A stretch of DNA of 64,000 bases from Deltaproteobacteria bacterium (GTDB taxonomy: Bacteria > Desulfobacterota > Syntrophia > Syntrophales > JACQWR01): assembly GCA_016209105.1 (NCBI GenBank), contig JACQWR010000018.1, positions 1 through 64,000 of the forward strand, written 5' to 3'. The notes beneath the pieces are model-generated. The model had not been told where the DNA came from. It searched no databases and saw only the letters and a program-made list of their open reading frames with translations. This document shows, piece by piece, positions 1 through 8,280 of this stretch. The position numbers and the translations under genes are program-made. Numbering within the stretch: position 1 is the stretch's first letter; each line of letters begins with the position of its first letter.

Positions 1-2
1 AG

Positions 3-119
3 GTGTACAACCACAAACGGCTGCATTCCTCGCTTGGATATCTGCCGCCCGTGGAATTCGAGGAATTGTTCCTCAAAACCCATAAACCCTGCCCGACCGC
101 TCTAACCCAAGCTGTCTAA
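3..119 (+). CDS. IS3-family transposase OrfB, C-terminal fragment (runs off the left edge)
   Basis: The first 38 codons visible read VYNHKRLHSSLGYLPPVEFE and continue to a TAA at 117-119. The pattern YNxxRxHSSLGYxxPxxFE is the classic C-terminal end of the DDE integrase core (rve_3) in IS3-family OrfB transposases. Only the tail is in the window, so intactness, the subgroup and the partner OrfA cannot be judged. The element ends just upstream of selD, so it may have displaced or modified the native selD promoter region. Confidence 0.85.
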   Translation: MYNHKRLHSSLGYLPPVEFEELFLKTHKPCPTALTQAV

Positions 120-137
120 CCGGAGGGGTGCAGTCCA
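114..137 (+). repeat. Probable right terminal inverted repeat of the IS3-type element
   Basis: Directly overlapping and following the transposase stop codon is a segment beginning TGTCTAAC and ending GGGTGCAGTCCA. It starts with TG, ends with CA, and abuts the transposase stop as IS3-family right ends do. The left end lies outside the window, so the inverted-repeat match cannot be tested here. Confidence 0.5.
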
Positions 138-207
138 AACATGCGTCTGATATCCGTCGCACAAGGAGTCCACAGTTATTGCGGCAATAATTGAAGAAAG
201 GTTTATG

Positions 208-1272
208 ATGAACGAAGGAATCAAGAAACGACTTACCGAAACCGTACACGGAGCCGGGTGAGCCTGTAAGATAGGTCCGGGTGACCTGCAGGAGGCACTG
301 AAAGATTTGCCATTGATCTCGGATCCTAACCTGATCGTCGGTATGGAACACGGAGAAGATGCCGGGGTGTATAAACTCCGCGACGATCTGGCCATCGTGC
401 AGACCCTTGATTTCTTCACGCCCATCGTGGACGATCCCTATACCTTCGGACAGATCGCGGCTGCAAATGCCTTGAGCGATATCTACGCCATGGGCGGAAG
501 ACCCCTGACGGCCATGAATATCGTCTGTTTCCCCATCAATAAAATGGATATCTCGATCCTCCGCAGTATCCTCGGGGGCGGATTGAACAAGATGCATGAA
601 GCGGGTGTGGTGTTGGTGGGGGGACACAGCGTAGACGACACCGAACTGAAGTATGGTCTTTCCGTAACCGGCGTGATTCATCCGGAAAAAGTCATCCTGA
701 ACCGCGGAGCTAAGGTCGGAGACAAACTGATCCTTACCAAGCCGCTGGGTACGGGCATTGTGAGCACGGCGCTGAAGGGGGGCGTGGCCGGCGCGGCGTT
801 GGCCATGGAATCAACACGGTACATGACCATGCTCAACCGGAAAGCCGCCGAGCTTATGAGCACAACAACCGTGCACGCCTGTACCGATATCACGGGATTC
901 GGCTTTCTCGGCCATGGAGTTGAGATGGTGGAGAACACCGACACGGGCATGTTGATACATGCGGATGCCGTCCCCTTTTTCCTGGGGGTCAGAGAATTGG
1001 CGGAAAAAGGCGTCACACCGGGTGGATTGCACCGGAACAGGAAATTCCGCCTTGCCCAGATCGAATCCGATCCCGCCTGCCCTGAATGGATGATTGATAT
1101 CCTTTTTGACCCGCAAACCGCGGGCGGCCTGTTAATCGCGCTGCCTGGTGGAGAAGCGGATAAGCTGCTGGAGGCAATGCATGCTGCAGGCATACGAGAA
1201 GCGACCATCGTGGGGAAAATCATCGGTTCGCCCCCCGGTAAAATTCGCGTTACCTGGCGGAACAACCCCTGA
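208..1272 (+). CDS. selD: Selenide, water dikinase (selenophosphate synthetase), itself a selenoprotein
   Basis: SelD makes selenophosphate from selenide and ATP, the selenium donor for Sec-tRNA and selenouridine. Reading from ATG 208 gives MNEGIKKRLTETVHGAG, then TGA at 259-261, then ACKIGPGDL. This matches the SelD active-site loop (HGAGCGCK in E. coli), with the TGA at the catalytic Cys position, so residue 18 is read as selenocysteine. Downstream motifs fit the family: VLVGGHSVDD, DITGFGFLGH and DPQTAGGLL. The protein is 354 aa, close to the 347 of E. coli. The start is chosen from AAAGG at 197-201, 6 bases before 208; ATG 205 is an alternative. Gene callers that stop at TGA would begin at 307 and lose the active site. 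It probably serves the Sec-formate dehydrogenase further along. No selA, selB or selC is in the window. Confidence 0.95.
259..296 (+). promoter_or_regulatory. Candidate bacterial SECIS element of selD
   Basis: The Sec TGA (259-261) is followed at once by a potential stem-loop. CCTG 263-266 can pair with CAGG 289-292, and the apical stem AGGTC 273-277 pairs perfectly with GACCT 283-287 around a 5-nt loop, CGGGT. Bacterial SECIS hairpins sit directly 3' of the UGA within the coding frame and bind SelB through the apical loop. Pairing was read by eye, with no energy calculation. Confidence 0.65.
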
Positions 1273-1303
1273 TAGCCTTTTTCCTCTGTAACGGGACCAT
1301 CGT

Positions 1304-2377
1304 ATGAAGCGCGTCTTATCCCTCCTTATCAGACCGGAAACTGTTACGAACGTTTCGCGGCTGAAGGCAATGGGGAAAAAAAGTGATTCCCTTGCCGTCA
1401 TCATGTCTGGAAGCCCGGACCCCGACGCCATGGCGTCTGCCATGGCCCTCTATGAAATAATCAGACAAACCTCCGGACTCCGCAAATGCGTTTTTGCATC
1501 CACGGATACCTTTATCCGCGAACAGAATTTTGAGTTCGCACGGGCGATGAAGATTGAGATCAAGCGACTCGCGGAAACCACTATCGGCGACTACTCTTTG
1601 GTCGCCCTGGTAGATGCCCAGCCGTCCTTCTTCAGGGACGGCCTTACCGATAGCATACAACCGCAGATAGTCCTTGACCATCACCCCCGTACCGGCACAT
1701 GGCACGCAGAACTGGAAGATATCCGCGAATCATACGGCTCACTTTCCACGGTGATGACCGAATATCTGCTCGCCGCCAAAGTAAAAATACCCCGGATATT
1801 GTACACGGCGCTCCTGTACGGGATTAAAAGCGATACGAATAATCTCGAGCGAGACGTCCTTCTTGAAGACATCGGCGCCTACTATTTTAATTTTTCCCGC
1901 GCCAACCGCCAGTTAATACGGCGGATAGAAATGAATCAGATACCGGAACGATACTTAAAATACTACGAGCATGCATACCGTCACCGCCGCCGTTACCGGG
2001 AACGGATGACCTGTTTTCTGGGCAGGGTTGAAAGTGCGGATGTCTGTGTTCAGGTGGCGGATTTCTACCTGCGCATCATTAACATCTACTATGTGGTTAT
2101 CGCCGGGATATTTAAAGACAGGCTGATTATTGTCTTTCGCGGAGATGGATACCGTCAGGACTGCGGGGCCATCGCAAAAAAGGCGTTTGGCAAGTTCGGC
2201 AGCGCCGGCGGACATAAAAGTGCGGCAAGGGTGGAAATCCCCCTTACCGCACTCAAGGAAATCGTGCCTGAAGACTTTTCACAGGAAGCAACGGATCACT
2301 TCCTTGTCCAGCAACTGCGCAGGGAAAAACCTGCTCCACAACCAAACGCCGGAAACAGCAAAACAGTCATACGGTAA
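1304..2377 (+). CDS. DHH/DHHA1-family phosphoesterase (NrnA/RecJ-like)
   Basis: This is a predicted Mn-dependent phosphoesterase of the DHH superfamily, whose members include oligoribonucleases/pAp phosphatases (NrnA) and RecJ. Visible motifs in order: MSGSPDPDAMAS (metal-binding motif I variant, around residues 33-44, with a Gly-Ser in place of the usual His), LVDAQ (motif II, about 105), LDHHP (the DHH motif, about 126) and GSAGGHKSAA (DHHA1 substrate motif, about 304). At 357 aa it is a little longer than typical NrnA (about 310-340). It starts 31 bp after selD and may be co-transcribed. The exact substrate (nanoRNA, pAp or cyclic dinucleotide) cannot be told from sequence. The C-terminal tail after about residue 335 is low in complexity and probably disordered. 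Confidence 0.8.
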   Translation: MKRVLSLLIRPETVTNVSRLKAMGKKSDSLAVIMSGSPDPDAMASAMALYEIIRQTSGLRKCVFASTDTFIREQNFEFARAMKIEIKRLAETTIGDYSLVALVDAQPSFFRDGLTDSIQPQIVLDHHPRTGTWHAELEDIRESYGSLSTVMTEYLLAAKVKIPRILYTALLYGIKSDTNNLERDVLLEDIGAYYFNFSRANRQLIRRIEMNQIPERYLKYYEHAYRHRRRYRERMTCFLGRVESADVCVQVADFYLRIINIYYVVIAGIFKDRLIIVFRGDGYRQDCGAIAKKAFGKFGSAGGHKSAARVEIPLTALKEIVPEDFSQEATDHFLVQQLRREKPAPQPNAGNSKTVIR

Positions 2378-2389
2378 AGACACGTTAAA

Positions 2390-2677
2390 TCAGCTGTTTT
2401 TTTTCGTGCAGGATTTGCAGGCAGCGCTGTCCGCACAGGACTCTTTAGCCGGCGCGGGCGTTGTTTCCTCTTTCTTGCCCTCCTGGCCACATGGTTTCTT
2501 TCCGCCGTAATCAGTCACGTACCAGCCGGAACCGGTCAATTGGAATGAAGAAAGAGAGACCAGTTTTTTGACCGGTCCCCTGCAGAACTTGCAGGACTTC
2601 TGTGCCGGATCGGCAATACTCTGGAATAACTCATATTCCTTTCCACACTTCTGACATTTATATTCATAGATTGGCAT
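2390..2677 (-). CDS. FmdB-family zinc-ribbon protein
   Basis: 95 aa. The N-terminus MPIYEYKCQKCGKEYE with a second CxxC (CKFC, around residues 30-33) is the FmdB/CxxC_CXXC_SSSS zinc-ribbon signature. This family of small proteins was named for a putative regulator of formamidase in Methylophilus; its biochemical role is unknown. The C-terminal half after GSGWYVTDYGG is a Lys/Glu/Ala-rich tail with more cysteines (CADSAACKSC), which could form a second metal site. It converges with the DHH phosphoesterase gene (12 bp apart) and lies 21 bp downstream of the HExxH gene on the same strand, so those two probably form an operon. Confidence 0.85.
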   Translation of the reverse strand: MPIYEYKCQKCGKEYELFQSIADPAQKSCKFCRGPVKKLVSLSSFQLTGSGWYVTDYGGKKPCGQEGKKEETTPAPAKESCADSAACKSCTKKNS

Positions 2678-2698
2678 GAAACACCCTCCTAATTATAA

Positions 2699-3214
2699 TC
2701 AGTTCAACAACTGATAGCGATCGCTGAAGCAATCGAGAACCACACCGAGGTCAGGGAGAACCAGGGACCTCAGCATATCTCTCGTAATGGCATGCACTTT
2801 TTCCTCTTCCAGGCTTTTATCCTCCTGGGAGGCATCAAAATCAATGTTCTCCCGGTCAAATCTGATGACATGCACAAGTTCGTGGGTGGCAATGTACAGC
2901 ATCAGGGAGCTGAATTTAATGAACGACCCGGCCCGATCAACGGCATCCAGAATCCTGTTATCCTGAAGGCAAACCCGGTAAAAATTAAATTCAGATAACC
3001 AATCGCTATCCTTGTCTTTTTTATACCGGTACCGACAAAGATGGGCAAATACTTCTCCCTTTACTTCATGTTTTTCAAGATGGGCCAGCGTCTTTACGTC
3101 ATACCGGTGTTTTCTCAATTCATTAAAACTGAGGTGGAAATAGCGCGCAGCCAGCTCCTCGGCCCTGCCGAACGCCATATTCGCAGTGGATATCTGTGGT
3201 AAATTAAAATACAT
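2699..3214 (-). CDS. Small protein with an HExxH metallopeptidase-like motif, function unknown
   Basis: 171 aa, not recognised as a named family. It contains ATHELVHVIRF (around residue 111), an HExxH zinc-binding motif. A downstream acidic helix, SLEEEKVHAITRDML (about 133-148), carries glutamates that could supply a third ligand as in gluzincins. There is no signal peptide, so it is probably cytoplasmic. The charged stretch RYRYKKDKDSDW precedes the motif. It is followed by the FmdB-like zinc-ribbon gene, suggesting co-expression. Whether it is an active protease or only a metal-binding protein is open. Confidence 0.6.
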   Translation of the reverse strand: MYFNLPQISTANMAFGRAEELAARYFHLSFNELRKHRYDVKTLAHLEKHEVKGEVFAHLCRYRYKKDKDSDWLSEFNFYRVCLQDNRILDAVDRAGSFIKFSSLMLYIATHELVHVIRFDRENIDFDASQEDKSLEEEKVHAITRDMLRSLVLPDLGVVLDCFSDRYQLLN

Positions 3215-3307
3215 ACCTCACGATATCTCCTCTCTCCACCAACTTCCGCATCACGTGAAATATATCCATAAATTTTTCAATGTCAAGAAAATCTCCCTAT
3301 TGAAGCT

Positions 3308-3349
3308 CTCCGCAGCGAGCTGCGGAGAATGCGCTCGCTACCGAATTCA
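3308..3349 (-). repeat. TGAATTC-hairpin repeat, copy 1
   Basis: On the minus strand the element begins TGAATTC, continues with AGCGAGCGCATT, and ends in a hairpin (CTCCGCAG / CTGCGGAG around a 4-nt loop, 3308-3327). The TGA at 3347-3349 is the stop codon of the gene remnant to its right. The same arrangement recurs near 8,234, 36,765 and 62,154. The strong stem suggests a role at transcript 3' ends, but there is no following T-run. Confidence 0.75.
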
Positions 3350-3604
3350 CTTGGGGATGGGAGTGGACGTCAGCAAATACTTCAGGTCATCGTCCTCAAA
3401 GCGAATCGAAAAGCCCACACCGGGCGAGCTGTTCCCCTGGTCGCTGATAAAGTCATCCCACCAGCCTGACAGATAACTGTGCTTAAACAAACGATATTCT
3501 GTCATCGCTTTGAGATGTACCCGCCTGTCCTCGGCAAAATCGAAGGCCTCACCTGACTTTTCCGTTTTCCAATTTTCCCGTACCTGACATGACCGACTCT
3601 TCAA
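3347..3604 (-). pseudogene. C-terminal remnant of an MCE/MlaD-type envelope protein
   Basis: The 85-aa frame contains EDRRVHLKAMTEYRLF, YLSGWWDDFISDQ and GVGFSIRFEDDDLKYLL. From memory, deltaproteobacterial MCE-domain (MlaD-like) proteins end with a comparable segment: a short beta-barrel-like region, then GWDDF, then RFxDxDLKYLL near the C-terminus. If so, the N-terminal MCE domain, several hundred residues, is missing. The first 20 residues of this frame do not look related, so decay or rearrangement removed the rest. The stop codon is contributed by the adjacent repeat. No homology search was possible; it could also be a small intact gene. Confidence 0.45.
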
Positions 3605-3613
3605 TCCCCCGCA

Positions 3614-4402
3614 TCAGAAACCAACGGTCAAACCCACATAGGGACCGGAAAATTCCATATCGGCATACACGTTACTTACGTTATCCACCTTGAGCTTCAT
3701 GATCCGGTAGCCCCCGTGAATATCCATGAACGGAAACGGGGTCAGCGAGATGTCCGCCATGGCATCATAGAACGTGCTGCCGCCATAAGCCATGCCCGTA
3801 ACCTTAGCTCGTGCTTCCAGAATATTGGCCAGCAGCCCCAAGTGTGCTCCTGCACCGACCATCGGGATGGGGACGGCAAATTTTTCGGTTTGATCATGAA
3901 CCGAGCCGGGCGTGGCAGACTTCAATTGCGCTTCTCCGTCCAGGTATTTTATCTTGCCGATCACCCCCACGGAAAACCCGGCCAAAATATTTTCCAGATT
4001 AAGGATATCGTACTGGTACTCCATATCCAGCATCCGGGTTTTCAAATCAGACTCCACCAAGGCACCCGTGGCAAAGGTCTTCCCCTTGAAGGTTATCGGT
4101 TTAGTGATGGTTTTGCTGCCCGAATAATTTACCTGGGTATAGATAAGGCTGAAGTGGTGTTTTCCCATTCCCGCAAAGGCCTCAACGGAGGGAAAGCTCT
4201 CGTTATCAATTCCGAGGTCATCTTTGAGATCAATGTCCGTACCCGCGGTTCCATCCTGATCCACCTTCATATCCGCAGTAAGACCGGGAAACCAGTAGTA
4301 GGCCCGGGCGCCGAATTCAAGGGAATACCCATTCGATACGAACCCAACCAGACATAATAAAGCTGCCAGCGCAATGAGAAGCGGTTTAACCGTTGCTTTC
4401 AT
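3614..4402 (-). CDS. Predicted outer-membrane beta-barrel protein
   Basis: 262 aa. It has a clear Sec signal peptide (MKATVKPLLIALAALLCLVGFVS, cleavage probably near residues 23-27). Alternating-hydrophobicity segments rich in Tyr, Gly and aromatic residues follow (for example GARAYYWFPG, HHFSLIYTQVNY, MLDMEYQYDI). The final residues, GPYVGLTVGF, end in Phe, the usual C-terminal signature for BAM-mediated insertion. Length and pattern fit a 10-12-stranded barrel. I cannot assign a specific family or substrate. It is transcribed divergently from the binding-protein/kinase pair, with about 300 bp between them. Confidence 0.7.
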   Translation of the reverse strand: MKATVKPLLIALAALLCLVGFVSNGYSLEFGARAYYWFPGLTADMKVDQDGTAGTDIDLKDDLGIDNESFPSVEAFAGMGKHHFSLIYTQVNYSGSKTITKPITFKGKTFATGALVESDLKTRMLDMEYQYDILNLENILAGFSVGVIGKIKYLDGEAQLKSATPGSVHDQTEKFAVPIPMVGAGAHLGLLANILEARAKVTGMAYGGSTFYDAMADISLTPFPFMDIHGGYRIMKLKVDNVSNVYADMEFSGPYVGLTVGF

Positions 4403-4700
4403 AAAACCTCCTTTTCCATCCTTCTGTGAAGCATTTCGCCGAATGACGGCACGTTCGGACAGGTGAACAAACTTGAAAAGAATAGTTCATTCCCCTTCTT
4501 AAACGCGGAACTATAATGTTATTTTATTGTTTTGTAAAGTCTTTTCCCCGGAAAAGAAGTGTCTGAAACACATTTTTTATGATATAAAAATACGTACGAC
4601 GATCTATCATGGCACGTTGAGCGGCACTCGGTTCGTGAAGCTCCCCGCCCTCAGCGCGGTGCTTCCTGGTAAGGGCGCCAGAAGAATCAACGGTGGAACT
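4403..4700. other. Divergent intergenic region, about 300 bp
   Basis: This AT-rich spacer separates the outer-membrane gene (leftward) from the binding-protein gene (rightward). A perfect TATAAT occurs at 4512-4517 on the plus strand, but I see no convincing -35 hexamer at 16-18 bp spacing. An open frame runs through 4527-4700 into the next gene. It lacks a ribosome-binding site at its first ATG and does not resemble the signal-anchored N-terminus, so I treat it as leader sequence. Confidence 0.35.
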
Positions 4701-5573
4701 ATGAAGCGAGCGTTTATAAAAGTGATTGCGTTCTTTATGATCGTTGCGGCGCTTTCCACGGCGGCAATTTTGTACTTTTCCCGTGACACGTCTCTGAGCC
4801 GCCTGAAGCAGGAGGGCGCCATCCGGATCGGATACGCCATTGAAGCCCCGTATGCCTTCCTGAAACCGGGTGGCGAGGTAACCGGGGAATCACCGGAAGT
4901 GGCGAAACGGATCGTGGCGCTGTTGAGTATTCATCATATCGAATGGCGGCAGTCAAAATTCGATTCATTGATTTCCGGGTTGGATGCCGGCCGGTTTGAT
5001 GTCATCGCCGCTGGCATGTTCATCACACCGGAGCGGGCTCAGCGCATCAGTTTCTCGGAACCGACCTTCCATGTGCGGCCGGGATTGCTGGTGGCAAAAA
5101 ACAATCCCCGTCATCTCCATTCTTACCAACAGGTAGTAACACTGTCTGATATCAAAATCGCTGTTATTTCCGGAGCGGTGGAAGAGGCTCTACTCCGACA
5201 AATGGGTATGCCGGAGCGCCGCTTGGTTCTCGTACCCGACGCGCTGTCGGGACGCGTGGCGGTGGAATCCGGCGTGGCCGACGGATTGGCGTTGTCTTTG
5301 CCTACAATTCAATGGATGGCGATTCGAGAACAACTTGGCAAAACAGAGTTGGCTCACCCCTTTGAACCTCCGGAACCGGCCTCAAACGAACGTCTTGGGT
5401 TCGGCGCGTTTGCTTTCCGAAAAGAAGAGCGCCGACTCCAATCCGCATGGAATGCTGCGCTGAAGACATTCATTGGCAGTCCGGAGCACAGAGCGCTTAT
5501 TTCGCAATTCGGCTTCACCGGGGCGGAATTGCCCGGTTCCGTAACCACCAAGGAGGTCCTCTCCCCACGATGA
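4701..5573 (+). CDS. Membrane-anchored periplasmic solute-binding protein (family 3 type)
   Basis: 290 aa. The start is placed at ATG 4701 because it follows GGTGG and yields a normal signal/anchor, AFIKVIAFFMIVAALSTAAILYF. A family 3 (amino-acid-type) periplasmic binding fold follows: GAIRIGYAIEAPYAF, EVTGESPEVAKRIV, GRFDVIAAGMFITPERAQRISFSEP and DIKIAVISGAVEEALL. No ABC permease is nearby. The stop codon overlaps the start of the hybrid kinase gene (ATGA, 5570-5573), so the two are translationally coupled. I infer a sensory rather than transport role: a ligand-binding partner for the kinase, resembling a split BvgS/EvgS-type sensor. Confidence 0.8.
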   Translation: MKRAFIKVIAFFMIVAALSTAAILYFSRDTSLSRLKQEGAIRIGYAIEAPYAFLKPGGEVTGESPEVAKRIVALLSIHHIEWRQSKFDSLISGLDAGRFDVIAAGMFITPERAQRISFSEPTFHVRPGLLVAKNNPRHLHSYQQVVTLSDIKIAVISGAVEEALLRQMGMPERRLVLVPDALSGRVAVESGVADGLALSLPTIQWMAIREQLGKTELAHPFEPPEPASNERLGFGAFAFRKEERRLQSAWNAALKTFIGSPEHRALISQFGFTGAELPGSVTTKEVLSPR

Positions 5574-8224
5574 AAACCGCAAATTCCCCGTTCAGAAAAT
5601 CCCTTTTAGCCTGGCTGTTGTCAAATCACATCGTATTGGTATGGAGCGCCATCGTCTTGTCCGTTCTCGTTTGCATGTCTATTTCCTGGATTCACATCCG
5701 ACAACAACAGGTGCTCGGACAAACGGTTTCGGCGCTGGAAAACATTCGTCAGGCGCGGATTGAACTAACGAAAGGTTTTTTATACACGAGCCTGGCCGCC
5801 AATCCTTCTTTGCCGTTCAATCGGGATCAGGGGCTTGCCTTGCTGGAGCAAGCGATTTCATCGCTCGAAGGATCTCTGCGCTCACTCGATAAAGCCTCTC
5901 CTCGCTCTCCGGTTATGGATCCCACGGGGACCGGCGCGGCCTTTCGCGGCAGCGTCCTTATTTTTCGAGACCGTCTGACGGAATGGAGCAAAGCCGCGAC
6001 GCGCCGGCCTGAATTAGAGACGAATCTACGGATCGCTTTTCACGACCTTGAACGCCAGGCAGATCGCATTGACGCGCAAATCCAACGAAATTTGAGGGAG
6101 CTTTCCTCCCGGCTTAATCTCCTGTTTGCGCTGACACTGTGGGGCGCGGCCCTGTTACTTGCAGGAATCTGCAGCGTTGTCTTCCTGACGGGACGTGCTC
6201 AGCAAAAATCCGAAACCGCTCTCCAGGAAAACGAGAAACGTTTGCGCACTATTCTGGAAACCTTGCCGGTGGGCGTATTAATATTTGCGAAGAATGGACG
6301 GATTTTAACCACCAATGCGATGGTGAAACAAATCTGGGGCAGTACAAACGAGACAGCCCCGTTTATTCCTGAGATTCAAAAATTTACAGAGAATACAGGA
6401 TGGTGGCCGGATACCGGGACTCCTCTCAAGCCAGAGGATTGGCCCGCTGCCCACGCGTTACTGAAAGACGAAACTGTCCTGGGGGAGATTATCAACATCC
6501 AACGGTTTGACGGAAGCAGCGGCACGATCATTAGTTCAGCGGTTCCTCTTCGCGACACTGCGGGCTGCGTGACCAGCGCGGTGGCCGTCATCCAAGATAT
6601 CACCGAATTACGGCAGGCGGAGGAAGCGCTGCGGAAATCAGCATCAGACCTAAAGAAGGCTCAACAGGCAGCCCACCTCGGAAACTGGGCGTGGGATATC
6701 AAGACAAATAAAATCGAATGGTCGGACGAACTGTACCACATCTTTGGTCTCGATAAAAATATGGCTGCCGGCGATCTTGACAAAGTCATTCTTCAGGCCA
6801 CCCATCCGGACGATCGCTCGATAGTCGAAGTATCTATTCATTCAGTAATGAGGGATATAAATCTTCAACCTGCCGAATATCGAGTTATATGGCCTGACAA
6901 ATCAACACACTCCGTTTGGGTGGAGGCCGGCGAACTAACTCGTGATGATGCCGGAGAGCCTGATACACTTACCGGAATTGCGATAGACATCACCGAACGA
7001 AAGCGCATGGAGGAAGAGCGCAGAGAACTCGAAAAGCAGTTGCAGCGCGCCGAGAAAATGGAAGCCATAGGTGTATTGGCCGGCGGCGTTGCTCACGATC
7101 TTAATAATGTTTTGGGTATTTCAGTCGGTTATTCGGAACTGGTCCTTGATTATCTTGAAGAATCAAATCCCCTAAGAACCCACATTAGGGAAATATTAAA
7201 AGCCAGCGAGAGGGCCGCTGCGATTGTCCAGGATATGCTGACTCTGGCAAGAAGGGGGGTCCAGACCCGAAAGGTTATCAATCTCAACGCCATCATCATG
7301 GATTATGAAGAGACGCCGGAGTTTGTGAGGCTCTCTTCATCACACCCGAACATTCGGATAAACACAAATCTTGAGGCAGACCTATTGAACATCATGGGTT
7401 CCGCCGTCCATCTCCGTAAAGCGATTATGAACCTTGTTTCCAATGCCGCGGAGGCTATGGTGAACGGAGGCCTGTTGGCAATAACGACGAGCAATCAGTA
7501 TCTGGACAGGCCAATTCATGGGTATGATGAAGTTAGGGAAGGCGACTATGCGGTTCTTACCGTATCGGATTCAGGAGAAGGAATATCCGCTCATGATATC
7601 AAGCACATTTTTGAGCCGTTCTATACGAAGAAAGTCATGGGAAAGAGCGGAACCGGCCTGGGGCTTGCCGTCGTCTGGGGGCTGGTGAAGGACCATAACG
7701 GATACATTGACGTTCAAAGCGAAGTCGGGAAAGGAACCTCTTTTAAGCTTTATTTCCCGGTCACGCGGGGAGCGGTGTCCGAAGATCGGCTTTCTATTCC
7801 GTTGTCAGAATATAGAGGGCGTGATGAGTCCATACTGGTTGTGGATGACGTGAAAGAGCAGCTCGAGCTGGCAGTCAGGATACTCGGCAAGTTGAACTAT
7901 AGAGTAACGACTGCTTCCAGCGGAGCAGAGGCGGTAGAATACCTTAAACATCACACAGCAGACTTGATTATTATGGACATGATTATGGAGCCTGGCATGG
8001 ACGGTCTGGAGACGTACAAGAAAATCCTTGAAATCAACCCCAAACAGAAGACGATCATTGTGAGCGGTTTTTCCGAGACGGATCGCGTCAGTCAGGTACG
8101 CGAGTTGGGCGTGAGAGCCTATATCAGGAAACCCTATTCAATGGAAAGGCTCGGATTGGTCATCAGAAGAGAACTTGATAAAACAGAAGAAAAAGGAGAA
8201 TCCGAAAACCGTCAGCGATCTTAA
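5570..8224 (+). CDS. Hybrid sensor histidine kinase with two PAS domains and a C-terminal receiver
   Basis: 884 aa. Order: N-terminal transmembrane helix (about 11-36), periplasmic helical region, second transmembrane helix (about 181-208), PAS domain (about 223-345), second PAS/PAC (about 362-480), dimerisation/phosphoacceptor helix, HATPase (about 620-745) and receiver (about 765-880). The phosphoacceptor is in LAGGVAHDLNNVLG, His509. The ATPase G-boxes are visible as SDSGEGIS and GKSGTGLGLAVVWG. The receiver begins ILVVDDVKEQ, has its phosphoacceptor Asp803 in LIIMDMIME, and ends with the conserved Lys of YIRKPY. The ATG start overlaps the stop of the binding-protein gene, with AAGGAGG at 5549-5555. 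No separate response regulator follows, so the output may pass to an unlinked partner. The TGAATTC-hairpin repeat follows the stop. Confidence 0.9.
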   Translation: MKTANSPFRKSLLAWLLSNHIVLVWSAIVLSVLVCMSISWIHIRQQQVLGQTVSALENIRQARIELTKGFLYTSLAANPSLPFNRDQGLALLEQAISSLEGSLRSLDKASPRSPVMDPTGTGAAFRGSVLIFRDRLTEWSKAATRRPELETNLRIAFHDLERQADRIDAQIQRNLRELSSRLNLLFALTLWGAALLLAGICSVVFLTGRAQQKSETALQENEKRLRTILETLPVGVLIFAKNGRILTTNAMVKQIWGSTNETAPFIPEIQKFTENTGWWPDTGTPLKPEDWPAAHALLKDETVLGEIINIQRFDGSSGTIISSAVPLRDTAGCVTSAVAVIQDITELRQAEEALRKSASDLKKAQQAAHLGNWAWDIKTNKIEWSDELYHIFGLDKNMAAGDLDKVILQATHPDDRSIVEVSIHSVMRDINLQPAEYRVIWPDKSTHSVWVEAGELTRDDAGEPDTLTGIAIDITERKRMEEERRELEKQLQRAEKMEAIGVLAGGVAHDLNNVLGISVGYSELVLDYLEESNPLRTHIREILKASERAAAIVQDMLTLARRGVQTRKVINLNAIIMDYEETPEFVRLSSSHPNIRINTNLEADLLNIMGSAVHLRKAIMNLVSNAAEAMVNGGLLAITTSNQYLDRPIHGYDEVREGDYAVLTVSDSGEGISAHDIKHIFEPFYTKKVMGKSGTGLGLAVVWGLVKDHNGYIDVQSEVGKGTSFKLYFPVTRGAVSEDRLSIPLSEYRGRDESILVVDDVKEQLELAVRILGKLNYRVTTASSGAEAVEYLKHHTADLIIMDMIMEPGMDGLETYKKILEINPKQKTIIVSGFSETDRVSQVRELGVRAYIRKPYSMERLGLVIRRELDKTEEKGESENRQRS

Positions 8225-8233
8225 CCAATAATC

Positions 8234-8280
8234 CCCTGCCCCGCGGCAAGCCGCAGGGAATGAGCTCGCTGCTGAATTCA
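8234..8280 (-). repeat. TGAATTC-hairpin repeat, copy 2
   Basis: Read on the minus strand: TGAATTC (8274-8280), AGCAGCGAGCTCATT, then the stem CCTGCGGC / GCCGCGGGG with a mismatch. The TGA (plus-strand TCA 8278-8280) is the stop codon of the hotdog-like gene ending there. It sits between convergent genes, so it could act as a shared 3'-end structure. Confidence 0.75.

Noticed and set aside
307-1272. SelD starting at ATG 307
   Set aside because: This start removes the active-site loop. The upstream in-frame sequence through TGA 259-261 matches SelD, so the TGA is Sec.
4527-4700. Extended N-terminus of the solute-binding protein from ATG 4527
   Set aside because: The extra 58 residues are not signal-like and lack a ribosome-binding site; ATG 4701 gives a proper membrane anchor.
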